NCBI RefSeq assembly: GCF_016213215.1
Contig: NZ_JACRAW010000002.1
Span: 1 to 64,000, forward strand
Direction of reading: 5' to 3'
From: Bradyrhizobium sp.
GTDB lineage: Bacteria > Pseudomonadota > Alphaproteobacteria > Rhizobiales > Xanthobacteraceae
DNA length: 64,000 nucleotides
Positions 20,296-29,378 of the stretch are shown here, in pieces. The position numbers and the translations under genes were made by a program. Under the pieces are notes generated by a model. That model was not told where the DNA came from. It worked only from the letters and a program-made list of their open reading frames with translations, and did not search any database. Numbering within the stretch: position 1 is the stretch's first letter; each line of letters opens with the position of its first letter.

Positions 20296-22794
20296 TCACG
20301 TCTTCCTGGCGAGGTTGGCCGCTTCCACAGCGTCAATCGCAAGGCGCAGTTTCGCGATGAGCTCGGCACTGAGGGTCAGATTCTTCTCTTCAGCGTCGAG
20401 GATCTTGCGAAAACCGCGCAGCTTCAGCGCAAGAATCGACGTGCGCTGGTATTCAGGATCGATCCTTGCCGAGTTGCAGACAATATCGATCAACCTATCC
20501 AGGGCATGCAGGCGGCCGAGTAGATAGTCGTTCTCACGATAGCCCCGTGACAGGAACGCCGCGAAATGCCGGAAGCCGATGCCTTTGAGGCTGGCGGCAC
20601 CACTGAATTCCGGCAGCGTCGTCGCATCCAGCGGGCTGATCCGGTCGACCAGGATCTCGTGGAGTTCGCCAACCTCGCGCCACGGCATCATCGGAAACAT
20701 CAACACGTCCCAGAACGGAAATCCGAGGTAGTCGATCAGGATGTCGCGACGCGCATCCGGATGCCATGCTGCCGGATCGCAGGCGGCGAGCAGGTCGTCA
20801 ATATCGCTGCTCCGGGATTCGAGGTCGATCTCCCGGGCCAGCTGGTTGACGAGGACGCCGATCGCTTCCCTATGTTGCTGTGCGAATGTCACCGCATAGG
20901 CCCGCAACTTTTCGGCATCGCCGGCCGCCGGAGCCGACCGAAACAGATCTTCGACCAGATCGCGGGTCGACTCTGCGAAGGCTCCTACGTCGGTACGGCG
21001 ATTGAGATCCTGAATGCAGTCGTAGAAGCGCCCCTTGAGCTGGTCGATAGCCCGCCAATGATGCTCCGCAAAGGGGGCTCGATCGGCAAGCTGGTACAGC
21101 CGGTTTATCCCTTCGATCAGGAAGTGCAGGCGGCGCTTGCGGTAGTCGACGTCGAAATCCAGCAGGAACTTCGCCCACCTTGGAAGCCCGATTGGCGTTC
21201 CAGCTGTCTCCCAATGGTCCGCGGTCGCGCCATTCGCGCTGTAGACCGCGCCAGCCTCGATCGCCCAGACGTCGACAATCTCGGCGATCGTGCGTCCAAA
21301 TTGCGATTGCGCCGGCGCACCGCGAATGCCGGCGATGAGGCTGGCAATGAAGACGCGGACCGAAGACAGCTTCAGGCGAATGTAGCCCTGATAGGCGAAT
21401 CCGGCATCGCTCACCAATTGGGTGTTGATCTGCTCGCGCCAGGAACGGATTACGTCGGATCCGATCGGCCGGTCCGGAAGCGCACCGATGATCCGATTGA
21501 CGGAGGCGCTGATGTTCGGCCTGGCATTCTCGACGATCTCGCGCATTCGCCTGATGCGGTCGTTGAAATCGGCGATCGAGCCAAGTTCGTCGGCAATCGG
21601 GTCCACACGCGGCAAATCGGATAATGCGCTTCTCAGCGTGGAGAAGAAGCCGGGGAGAGCGCGCCGGGCGGGTGCGGCGGTCCAGGTCGGATCGGGGTCG
21701 ATATAGACCAGCCGGCGGTCCACGGGGCGGTACGCCGGCCGATCCCGGATCGCGGCAATGGCCTGCTCGAAAGGCCGGTTGTTGAGCACGCTGCCGTCGA
21801 TGAAATAGATGGCCGTCGGGTCAACGTTCACGCGGGAATAGGGCGCGAAATTCCTCGCAAGGAACTGGCTGCGGCCCGGCCAGTCGATGTCGTTGCGAGC
21901 TACAAACTCGTCCATTTCCCTGATCTGAGCCGGCGGGAAAGCGCCGGGAAAAGAGGACGTCGCGCGCGCAGCGAACGCCAAAGCGGGCGCATCCTCCGCG
22001 AGGAAATCACTCCGGACCTCCCCGTTTGCCTGCCGGGAATAGCCGAAGTGCAGGATGTGGCGGTGCTCACGGTCGTGAATGACGGGCGGACTATGGATCG
22101 GAATTGATTGTTCAAAGCCGTGATAGTCGGTCACTGCGACATAGAGATCGAGCGCATGTCCGGCCGGCAGCAACGATCGCGCTCCATCGTGCCGGTCGAC
22201 CATCGCGGTCACGGCGTTGTACATGAGTTCGGACATGCGCGAGCCGCTGAGGGGAGGTTTGAACCATCGCGAACGCACGAAGAGCGAAAGATTGCGACGG
22301 ACTTCCGGATCCTTGACCGCCTCCCAAACGCCGACCGCATTCATCAGCCCGATCATGGGCCTCAAGATGAACTTGCTCGCAGCGTGGGCACGAGCCTCGT
22401 CGGCGAGAAGGTCGTTGACGTCGGCGTGATTGAGCCACAGGTCGCGCAACGCTCGCATCGGCAGATCGTGGCTGATCGCGCGTGCCAGCATGGTGCCGTT
22501 GATGCCGCCGGCGGATGCGCCGGCGATAATGTCGACAATGACCCGCAGTTCGAGAGTCTGGCCTATGTCCTGCAGCAGCTGGAAATAGATGTCGTCGGTA
22601 TCGTATTCCGGATCGTCGCGGGGGAAGCGGTCGAAGAACTTGGTTTCCGAGCGCTCGAACCGATCCGGAATGGAATGCAGGACGCTCGATGCACGGACCA
22701 GCTTGAGAATTTCCCTGCTGATTCCGTACATGTAGACCGCAAGCGAGGTGCCGCCGAAGCAGACGAGCGCTATGCGGAGCTCTTTTTCTTTCAA
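20296..22794 (-). CDS. Large patatin-related phospholipase-like protein (DUF3376 type)
   Basis: This 832-residue protein has an N-terminal patatin-like domain and a long C-terminal region matching the patatin-related proteins with a DUF3376 tail. The nucleophile elbow is AGASAGGINGT (Ser94), and the dyad aspartate lies in IYFIDGSVLNNRPF, where Gly-Ser replaces the common Asp-Gly-Gly/Ala. The oxyanion-hole glycine segment is CFGGTSLAVYMYG rather than the usual GGGxRG, which is characteristic of this subgroup. No signal peptide is seen. Phospholipase A activity is plausible but unproven for this subgroup. It lies downstream of the nitrile hydratase genes with a 135-bp gap. Confidence 0.82.
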   Translation of the reverse strand: MKEKELRIALVCFGGTSLAVYMYGISREILKLVRASSVLHSIPDRFERSETKFFDRFPRDDPEYDTDDIYFQLLQDIGQTLELRVIVDIIAGASAGGINGTMLARAISHDLPMRALRDLWLNHADVNDLLADEARAHAASKFILRPMIGLMNAVGVWEAVKDPEVRRNLSLFVRSRWFKPPLSGSRMSELMYNAVTAMVDRHDGARSLLPAGHALDLYVAVTDYHGFEQSIPIHSPPVIHDREHRHILHFGYSRQANGEVRSDFLAEDAPALAFAARATSSFPGAFPPAQIREMDEFVARNDIDWPGRSQFLARNFAPYSRVNVDPTAIYFIDGSVLNNRPFEQAIAAIRDRPAYRPVDRRLVYIDPDPTWTAAPARRALPGFFSTLRSALSDLPRVDPIADELGSIADFNDRIRRMREIVENARPNISASVNRIIGALPDRPIGSDVIRSWREQINTQLVSDAGFAYQGYIRLKLSSVRVFIASLIAGIRGAPAQSQFGRTIAEIVDVWAIEAGAVYSANGATADHWETAGTPIGLPRWAKFLLDFDVDYRKRRLHFLIEGINRLYQLADRAPFAEHHWRAIDQLKGRFYDCIQDLNRRTDVGAFAESTRDLVEDLFRSAPAAGDAEKLRAYAVTFAQQHREAIGVLVNQLAREIDLESRSSDIDDLLAACDPAAWHPDARRDILIDYLGFPFWDVLMFPMMPWREVGELHEILVDRISPLDATTLPEFSGAASLKGIGFRHFAAFLSRGYRENDYLLGRLHALDRLIDIVCNSARIDPEYQRTSILALKLRGFRKILDAEEKNLTLSAELIAKLRLAIDAVEAANLARKT

Positions 22795-22929
22795 GGAATC
22801 AGGTCCTTATCCCGACGACCTGAGAAAGGTACGCTTGCGCCGGATGCTCAGCAATGCTCCAGCCGGATGCGAAGTTGGCGCGGGCAAAGCGGGCGCGTTG
22901 AGCACGATCAGCTTCAATGGCCAATGCCG

Positions 22930-23325
22930 TCAAGCGATACCGGACGCAAAATCCTCCGGCCTCAGCTCGATCGGCTTGCCGTGCGGGGTGCGGTCGGCGG
23001 CGTGGTCCCAGGCGTCGCGATAGCGGTGCAATGTTTCGGTCGAAGTGACGCCCTTGGCGGCGACCAGCTTCTCCAGTGTCGCCAGCCAGTGCAGGTAATA
23101 GGTCTCGCCCGTGTCTGGATCGCCGGCGGCTTGCGCGCGGGCGATTTCCTCGCCCAGCGCGACGGTCCATTCCGGCCAGGTGAACAGGCCGCGTTCATGC
23201 AGCGTCACGGCGAGGGCGAAGGCATGGGCCTCCCACGGCGCATTGAATACCGGACCGTCGGCATCCTTCGGGATGCTCCGGACAGCTTGAACTGCCTTCT
23301 GCGCAGTTTCCGCGTTGGTCGGCAT
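22930..23325 (-). CDS. Nitrile hydratase accessory (activator) protein
   Basis: This 131-residue protein resembles the N-terminal half of nitrile hydratase beta subunits (VFNAPWEAHAFALAVTLHERGLF and FTWPEWTVALGEEI). It is the expected P14K/NhlE-like activator that helps insert cobalt into the alpha subunit by subunit exchange. Its ATG overlaps the beta-subunit stop as TGATG, so it is translationally coupled. It is the last gene of the alpha-beta-activator operon. Confidence 0.88.
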   Translation of the reverse strand: MPTNAETAQKAVQAVRSIPKDADGPVFNAPWEAHAFALAVTLHERGLFTWPEWTVALGEEIARAQAAGDPDTGETYYLHWLATLEKLVAAKGVTSTETLHRYRDAWDHAADRTPHGKPIELRPEDFASGIA

Positions 23326-23984
23326 CAGGCCCGCTCCAGATAGGGTTCCCAGGCGTCGACCGATACCGTGAGGTTCGGGTCGGTCGCATCCGGCCACAGC
23401 TCTCTTGCCTCGAACGTCACGGTGTAGAGCCACTGCGGGTCTTCGCCGGCGCCCATTGCATTGCTGTCGGGGAAAACGTGGCAGCCCAACACGCGCTCGA
23501 TCCGACCGATATGGCCGCGCACATAGTGCGGCAGGCGCGTATGCGTCGGTGGATGAATGTCTTTGGCCCGAATGCGGTCGCCAGCCGCGAACAGGGCAGG
23601 GCGCGCCGGCTCGCGTTCGGTCGGTCCGCCGCGCCGCAAGGTTGCTTCGACATTGTCGGCGGTGAGGATGCGGGCGACGGGTTTTGCCGCGTGCAGCGAT
23701 TTTCCCGCTGCGATCTCGTCCGCGGCGATGAGCTGGCGCTCCAGCATTAATTGCTCGAGGCCCGCCAGCCAGATCTCGTAATAGCTCTTGCTGAGATAGT
23801 CCTCGGGCGGCCGGTTCTCGCGGGCAAAGCGCGACATGTCGATATTCCAGCCGCCCGGAGTCGCCATGGCGAGCGTGATCGCAAACACGCGACTTTCCCA
23901 TTCGGCGTGAAACGGCGGCTCATTGGGTTCGGGCCGGACAGGACCCGACCAGGCCACGCCGCCCATGTCATGCGCGCCATCCAT
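23325..23984 (-). CDS. nthB: Nitrile hydratase beta subunit
   Basis: This 219-residue subunit begins [16 protein letters not shown], the standard N-terminus of beta subunits. Its C-terminal SH3-like barrel contains GDRIRAKDIHPPTHTRLPHY and RGHIGRIERVLGCHVFPDS. It forms the heterotetramer that hydrates nitriles to amides. The ATG overlaps the alpha stop as TGATG, and the beta stop overlaps the activator start in the same way. Longer open frames extend past this start on the same strand, but they only read through the alpha gene out of frame. Confidence 0.94.
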   Translation of the reverse strand: MDGAHDMGGVAWSGPVRPEPNEPPFHAEWESRVFAITLAMATPGGWNIDMSRFARENRPPEDYLSKSYYEIWLAGLEQLMLERQLIAADEIAAGKSLHAAKPVARILTADNVEATLRRGGPTEREPARPALFAAGDRIRAKDIHPPTHTRLPHYVRGHIGRIERVLGCHVFPDSNAMGAGEDPQWLYTVTFEARELWPDATDPNLTVSVDAWEPYLERA

Positions 23985-24610
23985 CAGGGAATCTCCCGTG
24001 GCTGTTTCGGGAAGCCGGTGCCGATCATGCTGTCGCGGGTGACAAGCTCGGCCAGGCGCTCTTCGCTCCAGCCCTCGGTGCCGGCGGGGCGCATCGGCAG
24101 GACGAGGTAGCGGATTTCCGCGGTCGAATCCCACACGCGGATATTGGTCGTCTCCGGCAATTCGCAGCCGAAATCCCCGAGCACCCCGCGCGGGTCCTTT
24201 ACCACCTTCGAGCGGTACGGCGCCGACTTGTACCACACCGGCGGCAATCCCAGCACCGGCCACGGATAGCAGGAGCACAGCGTGCACACGACCATATTGT
24301 GCTGGGAGGGGGTGTTCTCGACCACCTGGATGTGTTCGCCCTGCCGGCCGGCATAGCCGAGCTCGGCGATCGCGGAGGTGCCGTCCTTGAGCAGGCGGGC
24401 GTGATAGGCAGGATCGGTCCAGGCGCGCGCCACCACCCGCGCGCCATTCCGCGGGCCGACCTTGGTCTCGTAGGTCTCGATCAGGAGGTCCAGCGCGGCC
24501 GGATCGAGATAGCCCTTTTCGGTGAGGATGCTCTCCAGCGCGCGCACGCGCAGGTCGGTCTCGGAAAGTTCCGAATGGTCGTGATCGTGGGGATGATCGT
24601 GACTTGTCAT
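23984..24610 (-). CDS. nthA: Nitrile hydratase alpha subunit, cobalt type
   Basis: This 208-residue catalytic subunit has the metal claw [11 protein letters not shown] (Cys109-Thr-Leu-Cys112-Ser-Cys114). Threonine after the first cysteine is the established mark of cobalt (not iron) nitrile hydratases; two of the cysteines are oxidised in mature enzymes. The N-terminus is histidine-rich ([12 protein letters not shown]), a potential metal-binding extension. It hydrates nitriles to amides with the beta subunit. It is the first gene of the operon, divergent from the enoyl-CoA hydratase at 24733. No amidase gene is nearby. Confidence 0.95.
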   Translation of the reverse strand: MTSHDHPHDHDHSELSETDLRVRALESILTEKGYLDPAALDLLIETYETKVGPRNGARVVARAWTDPAYHARLLKDGTSAIAELGYAGRQGEHIQVVENTPSQHNMVVCTLCSCYPWPVLGLPPVWYKSAPYRSKVVKDPRGVLGDFGCELPETTNIRVWDSTAEIRYLVLPMRPAGTEGWSEERLAELVTRDSMIGTGFPKQPREIP

Positions 24611-24732
24611 GGAGGCAAAGATAGGCGCAATCCTCCCGGCGTGTCGAGCCGTCAGGCTTTCCGAGGGCCGCGTGTTCCAGATGCCGTTTGTGCGCTAACA
24701 TTGCCGGCAAACGCACCTCAGGAGGAGCCCGT

Positions 24733-25539
24733 ATGACGGAATTCGTGAAGATCGAGAAAGGCCTCGGGCCGGAAGGGCGCATCGCGGTGGTGCGGTTCGA
24801 CCGCGGCGACGGCATCAATGCCCTGTCGCCGGAGGCGCTGCGCCAGTTGACGGCGGCCGCGCGCAGCTTTGAGGACGATTCCTCCACCTCCGTCGTGGTG
24901 CTGACCGGCAGCACGGGTGCGTTCAGTGCCGGCTTCGATCTGAAGGATGCGGAAGGCCGCGCGCGCAAGGATATGGATCTCGGCAACCTGCGCCGGCATC
25001 TGAAGCTTGGGCCGCGCCTCACCCATGCCTGGCATGAGATGGAACAGATCACGATCGGTGCCATCGACGGATTCTGTATCGGCGGCGGCGTCGCGCTGGC
25101 GGTCGCGCTCGATTTCCGCGTCATGGGCCGTGACGCCCACATGCGCGTGCCCGAGATCGGGCTCGGCATGAACATGAGCTGGCAGAGCATTCCACGCATG
25201 CTCCACCTGATCGGCCCGGCGCGCACCAAGCAGGCCGTGATCCTGGCCGACCAGCGCATCTCGGCCGAGGAGGCCTATGAATGGGGGCTGGTAGAGCAGG
25301 TGGTCGATCCCGGCAAAGCGTTCGATGCCGCGATGGACCTCGCCCGCAAGGTCGCAAGCCAGCCGCCGCTGTCGGTCGCCATGACCAAGTTGACGGTGAA
25401 CCGGCTCGCGCATGCGCTCGATGATCTTGCCAGCCACATGGACGTCGACCAGTTCGCGCTGGCAAGCCTGACGGAGGACCACAAGGAGGGCGTCGAGGCG
25501 TTCCTGGCCCGCCGCAAGCCGCAATTCAAGGGACGGTAG
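24733..25539 (+). CDS. Enoyl-CoA hydratase/isomerase family protein
   Basis: The 268-residue crotonase-fold protein carries the first oxyanion-hole segment GAFSAGFDLKDAEGR and the second IGAIDGFCIGGGVALAVALD, with the acidic catalytic region RVPEIGLGMNM. Related proteins hydrate enoyl-CoA or isomerise it; the exact substrate cannot be told. ATG 24733 is preceded by AGGAGGAG at an ideal distance, so the shorter of two in-frame starts was chosen. It is transcribed divergently from the nitrile hydratase operon. Confidence 0.88.
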   Translation: MTEFVKIEKGLGPEGRIAVVRFDRGDGINALSPEALRQLTAAARSFEDDSSTSVVVLTGSTGAFSAGFDLKDAEGRARKDMDLGNLRRHLKLGPRLTHAWHEMEQITIGAIDGFCIGGGVALAVALDFRVMGRDAHMRVPEIGLGMNMSWQSIPRMLHLIGPARTKQAVILADQRISAEEAYEWGLVEQVVDPGKAFDAAMDLARKVASQPPLSVAMTKLTVNRLAHALDDLASHMDVDQFALASLTEDHKEGVEAFLARRKPQFKGR

Positions 25540-25565
25540 CGAGACGCCAACGACCAGCGAAGGTG

Positions 25566-25688
25566 ATGGCCAAGCCCGCCAACAAGAGGGATTCCCCAGG
25601 CGACCTCCAGCGTGCGGATGAGGCGGATGCGCCATTCGCCCGCTACCTTGCCAAGCAGGCGCCGAGGCTCCGCTTGTTCCCGCGGTGA
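25566..25688 (+). CDS. Possible small basic protein, 40 aa, in otherwise empty gap
   Basis: The 392-bp gap 25540-25931 holds one candidate frame of 40 residues (starts MAKPANKRDSPGDLQRADEA and ends in a basic RLRLFPR). It begins with GAAGG upstream of the ATG. I do not recognise it. The composition (many charged residues, no low-complexity bias) is compatible with a real protein, but the length makes chance plausible. The rest of the gap shows nothing structured. Confidence 0.3.
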   Translation: MAKPANKRDSPGDLQRADEADAPFARYLAKQAPRLRLFPR

Positions 25689-25931
25689 CCGGGAAGGCGG
25701 AGAGCCTGCTGGATCTGCTGCCGCTGCGATGGAGCATCAGCCGACAAGAGCAATTCCAGGAAGAGGGCCGTCGGCCATACTGGCGGTCCGATGGCATCTC
25801 ATGCTGGTATGGTGCGCGGACAATACCAACTCACGGGCCGGTGCATGACCGTTCCGGGTAGTTAGCAAGGCGGGCTCATCCACGCATCGAAGGAATACAC
25901 TTTGGTATCGTATGGCAACGGGAGTGAAGTC

Positions 25932-26252
25932 ATGACCCTGTTTGACAAGCGTGAACAAGGTTTTGAGGCGAAATTCGCGCACGACGAAGAGCTGAGATTC
26001 AAGGTGATGGCGCGCTGTAACAAATTGCTGGGCAACTGGGCGGCAGCCCAGCTCGGACTGTCGGGGGAGGCGGCTGCGGTCTACGCTAACGGGCTCGTCA
26101 CGGCCAACCTGGAATCCCAAACAACTGATGAAACCCTGCGGAAGGTTTCGAAGGATCTGTCTGCCAAAGGCATTTCCGAGCAAGATGTGGCTCAGAAACT
26201 GAAGGAGTTCCTGCACATCGCCCTGGAACAAATTGAAGGCGCAGGCCGATGA
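25932..26252 (+). CDS. DUF1476 protein, ATPase inhibitor zeta subunit homologue
   Basis: This 106-residue helical protein matches the alphaproteobacterial DUF1476 family (MTLFDKREQGFEAKFAHDEE, then RCNKLLGNWAAAQLGLSG). Its Paracoccus member binds F1-ATPase and blocks reverse rotation. The N-terminal inhibitory segment with DKREQGFEAKFAHDEELRFK is present. The start at 25932 is preceded by GGAGTGAAG. The gene is away from any ATP synthase gene in this window and may be a second copy; the C-terminal half looks less canonical than the N-terminus. Confidence 0.82.
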   Translation: MTLFDKREQGFEAKFAHDEELRFKVMARCNKLLGNWAAAQLGLSGEAAAVYANGLVTANLESQTTDETLRKVSKDLSAKGISEQDVAQKLKEFLHIALEQIEGAGR

Positions 26253-26492
26253 GCCGCTGTCGTTATTGGCCCCAGGCGGGGCGCGGTTAGCGTCGGCCGG
26301 ATCACGCGTTCGCCGCGTTGGCGGTGGCCGCACGCTCATGCCGCCCAGAAGCCCGAAGAGCAGCTTGGGGCATTTGTCCTTAGGGCCGCTCACGCCTGAA
26401 GGAAACGCCACTGCGCAACCAGCGCGACGCGGCTTGATCAAAATCAACGCCAGATAGATCCGTTGCGCGATACTTGCCATAGGAGGCGCGCC

Positions 26493-27554
26493 ATGGCTCG
26501 AACTGCACCCTATTTCACCAGGACGCACGAGGATCCGGCAGTCTACCACAACCAGGACGACTGTCCGGACGGCACGCAGATCCTCGGGGATAACAAGGTC
26601 GTTGATGATCCGGTCAATCGGTCGCTCTGCTCGATGTGCGCCAAGCGTGGCTACGGGCACTACACCGATTGGCTCGCCACGCACACTGAGGACGCGGCCG
26701 AGCACTTGGACAAGAAGCTCGCGGCTCTACAGAAGCGCGTCCACGGGCGGGACGAAGCCTTGTCCCGAATTAAAGCCTATGACGAAGAAAGCGCGGAGTT
26801 TGCGGAGATAAAGGCCAAACGCAAAGCGCTGGAAAACAAAGGCAAGCTTACCGACGAAGAAGCCGCGACGCTTGGAGCGCTCAAGGAACGCTACGGCGAG
26901 CTTTACGCCGCCCTCCAAGCAAAGGCCGTTCAGCACAAGAAGGACCTCGATGCTCTCAAGCGTCTCGAAGGCGACGAAGCCAGGCATGACGAGGGGCAGA
27001 TCAAGAGAGCCGAGGCGGAGGTCGAAGTGGCCCGGCGCAGCCGCGCGAACTGCGAGGAAGCGGCGACGGGGCTCGCAAAGGCTCATGCGGCAGCGATCCA
27101 CGGCCGCAGCGACCCGGAGAAGGTCGAATTGATCGCCGACGTGGTCATGAACGAGGCCAGGGGGCAGGACCCCTATGTAAAGAAGTGCCTGGCCTACGCC
27201 TATCTGAATCTGACCGGCGGCGAACTGCGGCCGCCCAGGGGCGCAGAGATCAGTTATTTCACCCGCAGCAACATTCGGTTTGACGATCCGAAGGAAGGCG
27301 ATCCGGTTCAGTACATCAAGAGTGTCGCGGAGAGCCTGGATGCAGTCCGCGAACGCCTGGACGATCCGAATCCTGAGAAGACCGATCCCACCGGTGGGGC
27401 CAATCATTGGGCGAGCCCGAAAAAACTGAGCGCGAAAAAGCGACAGGAGTACGATACCAAGACGGGCAGCTATAGCTGGTTGAACGGCGCCAAGAAGATC
27501 GTGCTCAAGGAAATCCCAGAGGAGACGTTCACCTTCTTCAAGACTAGCAAATAG
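26493..27554 (+). CDS. Hypothetical protein with Cys-rich N-terminus, coiled coil and SleB-like C-terminus
   Basis: This 353-residue protein has three visible parts. Residues about 10-65 contain HNQDDCPDGTQI and SLCSMCAKRGYGHY, a putative zinc-binding C...C-x2-C module. Residues about 75-205 are highly charged and heptad-like, a probable coiled coil. Residues about 210-320 carry ADVVMNEARGQDPYVKKCLA and TDPTGGANHWASP, which resemble the catalytic-Glu region and the DPTGGA(T/N)H motif of SleB-type cell-wall hydrolases. There is no signal peptide. AGGAGG lies before ATG 26493. The overall arrangement is not one I recognise; the hydrolase assignment is tentative. Confidence 0.6.
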   Translation: MARTAPYFTRTHEDPAVYHNQDDCPDGTQILGDNKVVDDPVNRSLCSMCAKRGYGHYTDWLATHTEDAAEHLDKKLAALQKRVHGRDEALSRIKAYDEESAEFAEIKAKRKALENKGKLTDEEAATLGALKERYGELYAALQAKAVQHKKDLDALKRLEGDEARHDEGQIKRAEAEVEVARRSRANCEEAATGLAKAHAAAIHGRSDPEKVELIADVVMNEARGQDPYVKKCLAYAYLNLTGGELRPPRGAEISYFTRSNIRFDDPKEGDPVQYIKSVAESLDAVRERLDDPNPEKTDPTGGANHWASPKKLSAKKRQEYDTKTGSYSWLNGAKKIVLKEIPEETFTFFKTSK

Positions 27555-27832
27555 GTCGGAGCGCTTGCGCCCTTGTTCGACATGCTGACCGCTCGGCGAG
27601 CCGCTCTCGATGTTGGTTCTGACGGCGGGCTCCGGACAGGTTTGCCGGGCCAATATCGGAATGGATCTTGAGCGAATGCGGGCCGGTCTTCGTCCGTCCT
27701 CATGAGGTCAGCACAAGCTGAAACGGAGTCGCAACTGCGGACTGCCGATGTTTCGATCCGCGGATCTTTGGCCTTCGGCACAAGATTCATGGCGGCACTT
27801 CAGCTATATGCTCCCCGGAAAGGGAGCTCGTT

Positions 27833-29032
27833 ATGCAAGAAAAAGCCAAAGCCCGAGGGTTTGCGACTCGTGCCATTCACGAAGGCTACGACCCGCTCAG
27901 CTACCACGGTGCGCTGAATCCTCCAGTCTTCCTGACGTCGACCTACGCATTTGACAGTGCCGACACGGGAAGTGCCCGCTTCGCCGGCAAGGCGGAAGGC
28001 TACATCTACAGCCGCGTCGGAAATCCTACTGTCTCTATTCTCGAGACTCGGTTGGCGGCACTTGAAGAGGGCGAGGCGGCTCTTGCAACTTCGTCCGGCA
28101 TGGGGGCGTTGACGGCGGTCATTTGGACGCTGCTCAAGAGCGGCGATGAGATCGTTGCGGATATAATGCTCTACGGCTGTACGTTCGGTCTTCTTGAACA
28201 TCACATCGGCCGCTTTGGTGTGAAGGTGCTGTTTGCCGATCTGACCGACCCCTCCAAGCTCAAGGCGGCGATTGGCCCGCGTACGAGGATGGTCATCACC
28301 GAGACGCCGTCCAACCCGAACATGCGGATCATTGACATAGCGGACATCGCTGAGATCTGTCGGAAATCAGGAGTGCTGCTGGTCGTCGATAACACGTATT
28401 GCACACCGTATTTGCAGCGTCCGATCACGCTTGGCGCCGACATCGTCGTACATTCCGCGACCAAGTATCTCGGCGGCCATGGTGATCTAATCGCGGGCGC
28501 GGTTGTTGCCAGCAAGGCGCACATCGAACAGTTCCGCTTTACGGGGATCAAGGAGCTCAATGGCGCTTGCATCTCTGCGTTCGACGCGTTCCTGATCCTG
28601 AGGGGACTCAAGACGCTCAATCTGCGCATGGACCGGCATTGCTCAACGGCGGAAAGGCTGGCCGTTGACCTCGAGGGCCATCCAAACGTCGAGCGCGTCT
28701 ACTATCCGGGCCTCGACAGCCATCCGCAGAAGGCCGTTGCGCGTCGTCAGATGCGTGCGATGGGTGGTATGATCGCGCTTGAATTGAGAGGGGGATTGGC
28801 CGCGGGACGAGCCTTCATGGACGGGGTCCAGCTTGCGACGCGCGCAGTCAGCCTGGGCGACGCGGAAACGCTCGTTCAACATCCGGCCAGCATGACGCAC
28901 GCGACCTATGATCCTGATGAGCGCTCCAGTCACGGCTTTACCGACGGTCTGATCCGCCTGTCGATCGGCCTCGAAGACTACGAGGACATCCGCGCCGACC
29001 TCATGGGGGCGTTGGATCGAATAGGGCGCTAG
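27833..29032 (+). CDS. megL: Methionine gamma-lyase (PLP-dependent trans-sulfuration family)
   Basis: This 399-residue enzyme should cleave L-methionine to methanethiol, ammonia and 2-oxobutyrate. Many segments match the Pseudomonas enzyme as I remember it: GFATRAIHEGYDP, LYGCTFGLLEHHIG (with the active-site-region cysteine that separates methionine gamma-lyases from cystathionine lyases), DNTYCTPYLQRP, and the PLP lysine in VVHSATKYLGGHGDLIAG. An AGGGAG site precedes ATG 27833. It lies in the same direction as the TRAP transporter downstream, but 346 bp apart, so separate transcription is likely. Cystathionine gamma-synthase is a less likely alternative. Confidence 0.85.
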   Translation: MQEKAKARGFATRAIHEGYDPLSYHGALNPPVFLTSTYAFDSADTGSARFAGKAEGYIYSRVGNPTVSILETRLAALEEGEAALATSSGMGALTAVIWTLLKSGDEIVADIMLYGCTFGLLEHHIGRFGVKVLFADLTDPSKLKAAIGPRTRMVITETPSNPNMRIIDIADIAEICRKSGVLLVVDNTYCTPYLQRPITLGADIVVHSATKYLGGHGDLIAGAVVASKAHIEQFRFTGIKELNGACISAFDAFLILRGLKTLNLRMDRHCSTAERLAVDLEGHPNVERVYYPGLDSHPQKAVARRQMRAMGGMIALELRGGLAAGRAFMDGVQLATRAVSLGDAETLVQHPASMTHATYDPDERSSHGFTDGLIRLSIGLEDYEDIRADLMGALDRIGR

Positions 29033-29097
29033 AGGTCGTGGCCAGTGTTCGCCGCTTCGCCTATGTCCAAATACGGAATTCGCATAAGGTATATTAT

Positions 29098-29128
29098 GGA
29101 ATATATATTCCCATAGCTGGATCAGCTA
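29098..29128. promoter_or_regulatory. Two AT-rich palindromes upstream of TRAP operon
   Basis: The 346-bp gap 29033-29378 contains GGAATATATATTCC (29098-29111, perfect 14-bp palindrome) and TAGCTG-GAT-CAGCTA (29114-29128, perfect six-base arms), only two bases apart. The surroundings are strikingly A/T-rich for this genome. Such pairs are typical of operators for GntR- or LysR-type regulators that often control TRAP operons, but no regulator gene is adjacent. No other gene is visible in this gap. Confidence 0.4.
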
Positions 29129-29378
29129 TTTAGCTCAAATTCCTGCCGCAGCGTATCAGCGGACGCGCATTCGTCGAGGCTTGCCGAACTATCTTGCCGG
29201 CAGCCTCAGCTCGCATGCGCATTCTCGTCGCCTAGCCTCAAACCGGTATTGCCGCAGCCGCTATCGGCTGCAATAAGCGGCATCTCGCGAGATCGCACAT
29301 GACCCGGCTCCGGCAAAGGACGTCCGTCGAGATTGGCGTCTCACAAGAAACGGACAATTCTTCCTGGGAGCAAACAAG

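Noticed and set aside
23985..25259. Extended reading of the nitrile hydratase beta frame to a 644-residue protein
   Set aside because: The extra part lies antisense to the enoyl-CoA hydratase and overlaps nthA out of frame; the TGATG coupling gives a normal beta start at 23984.
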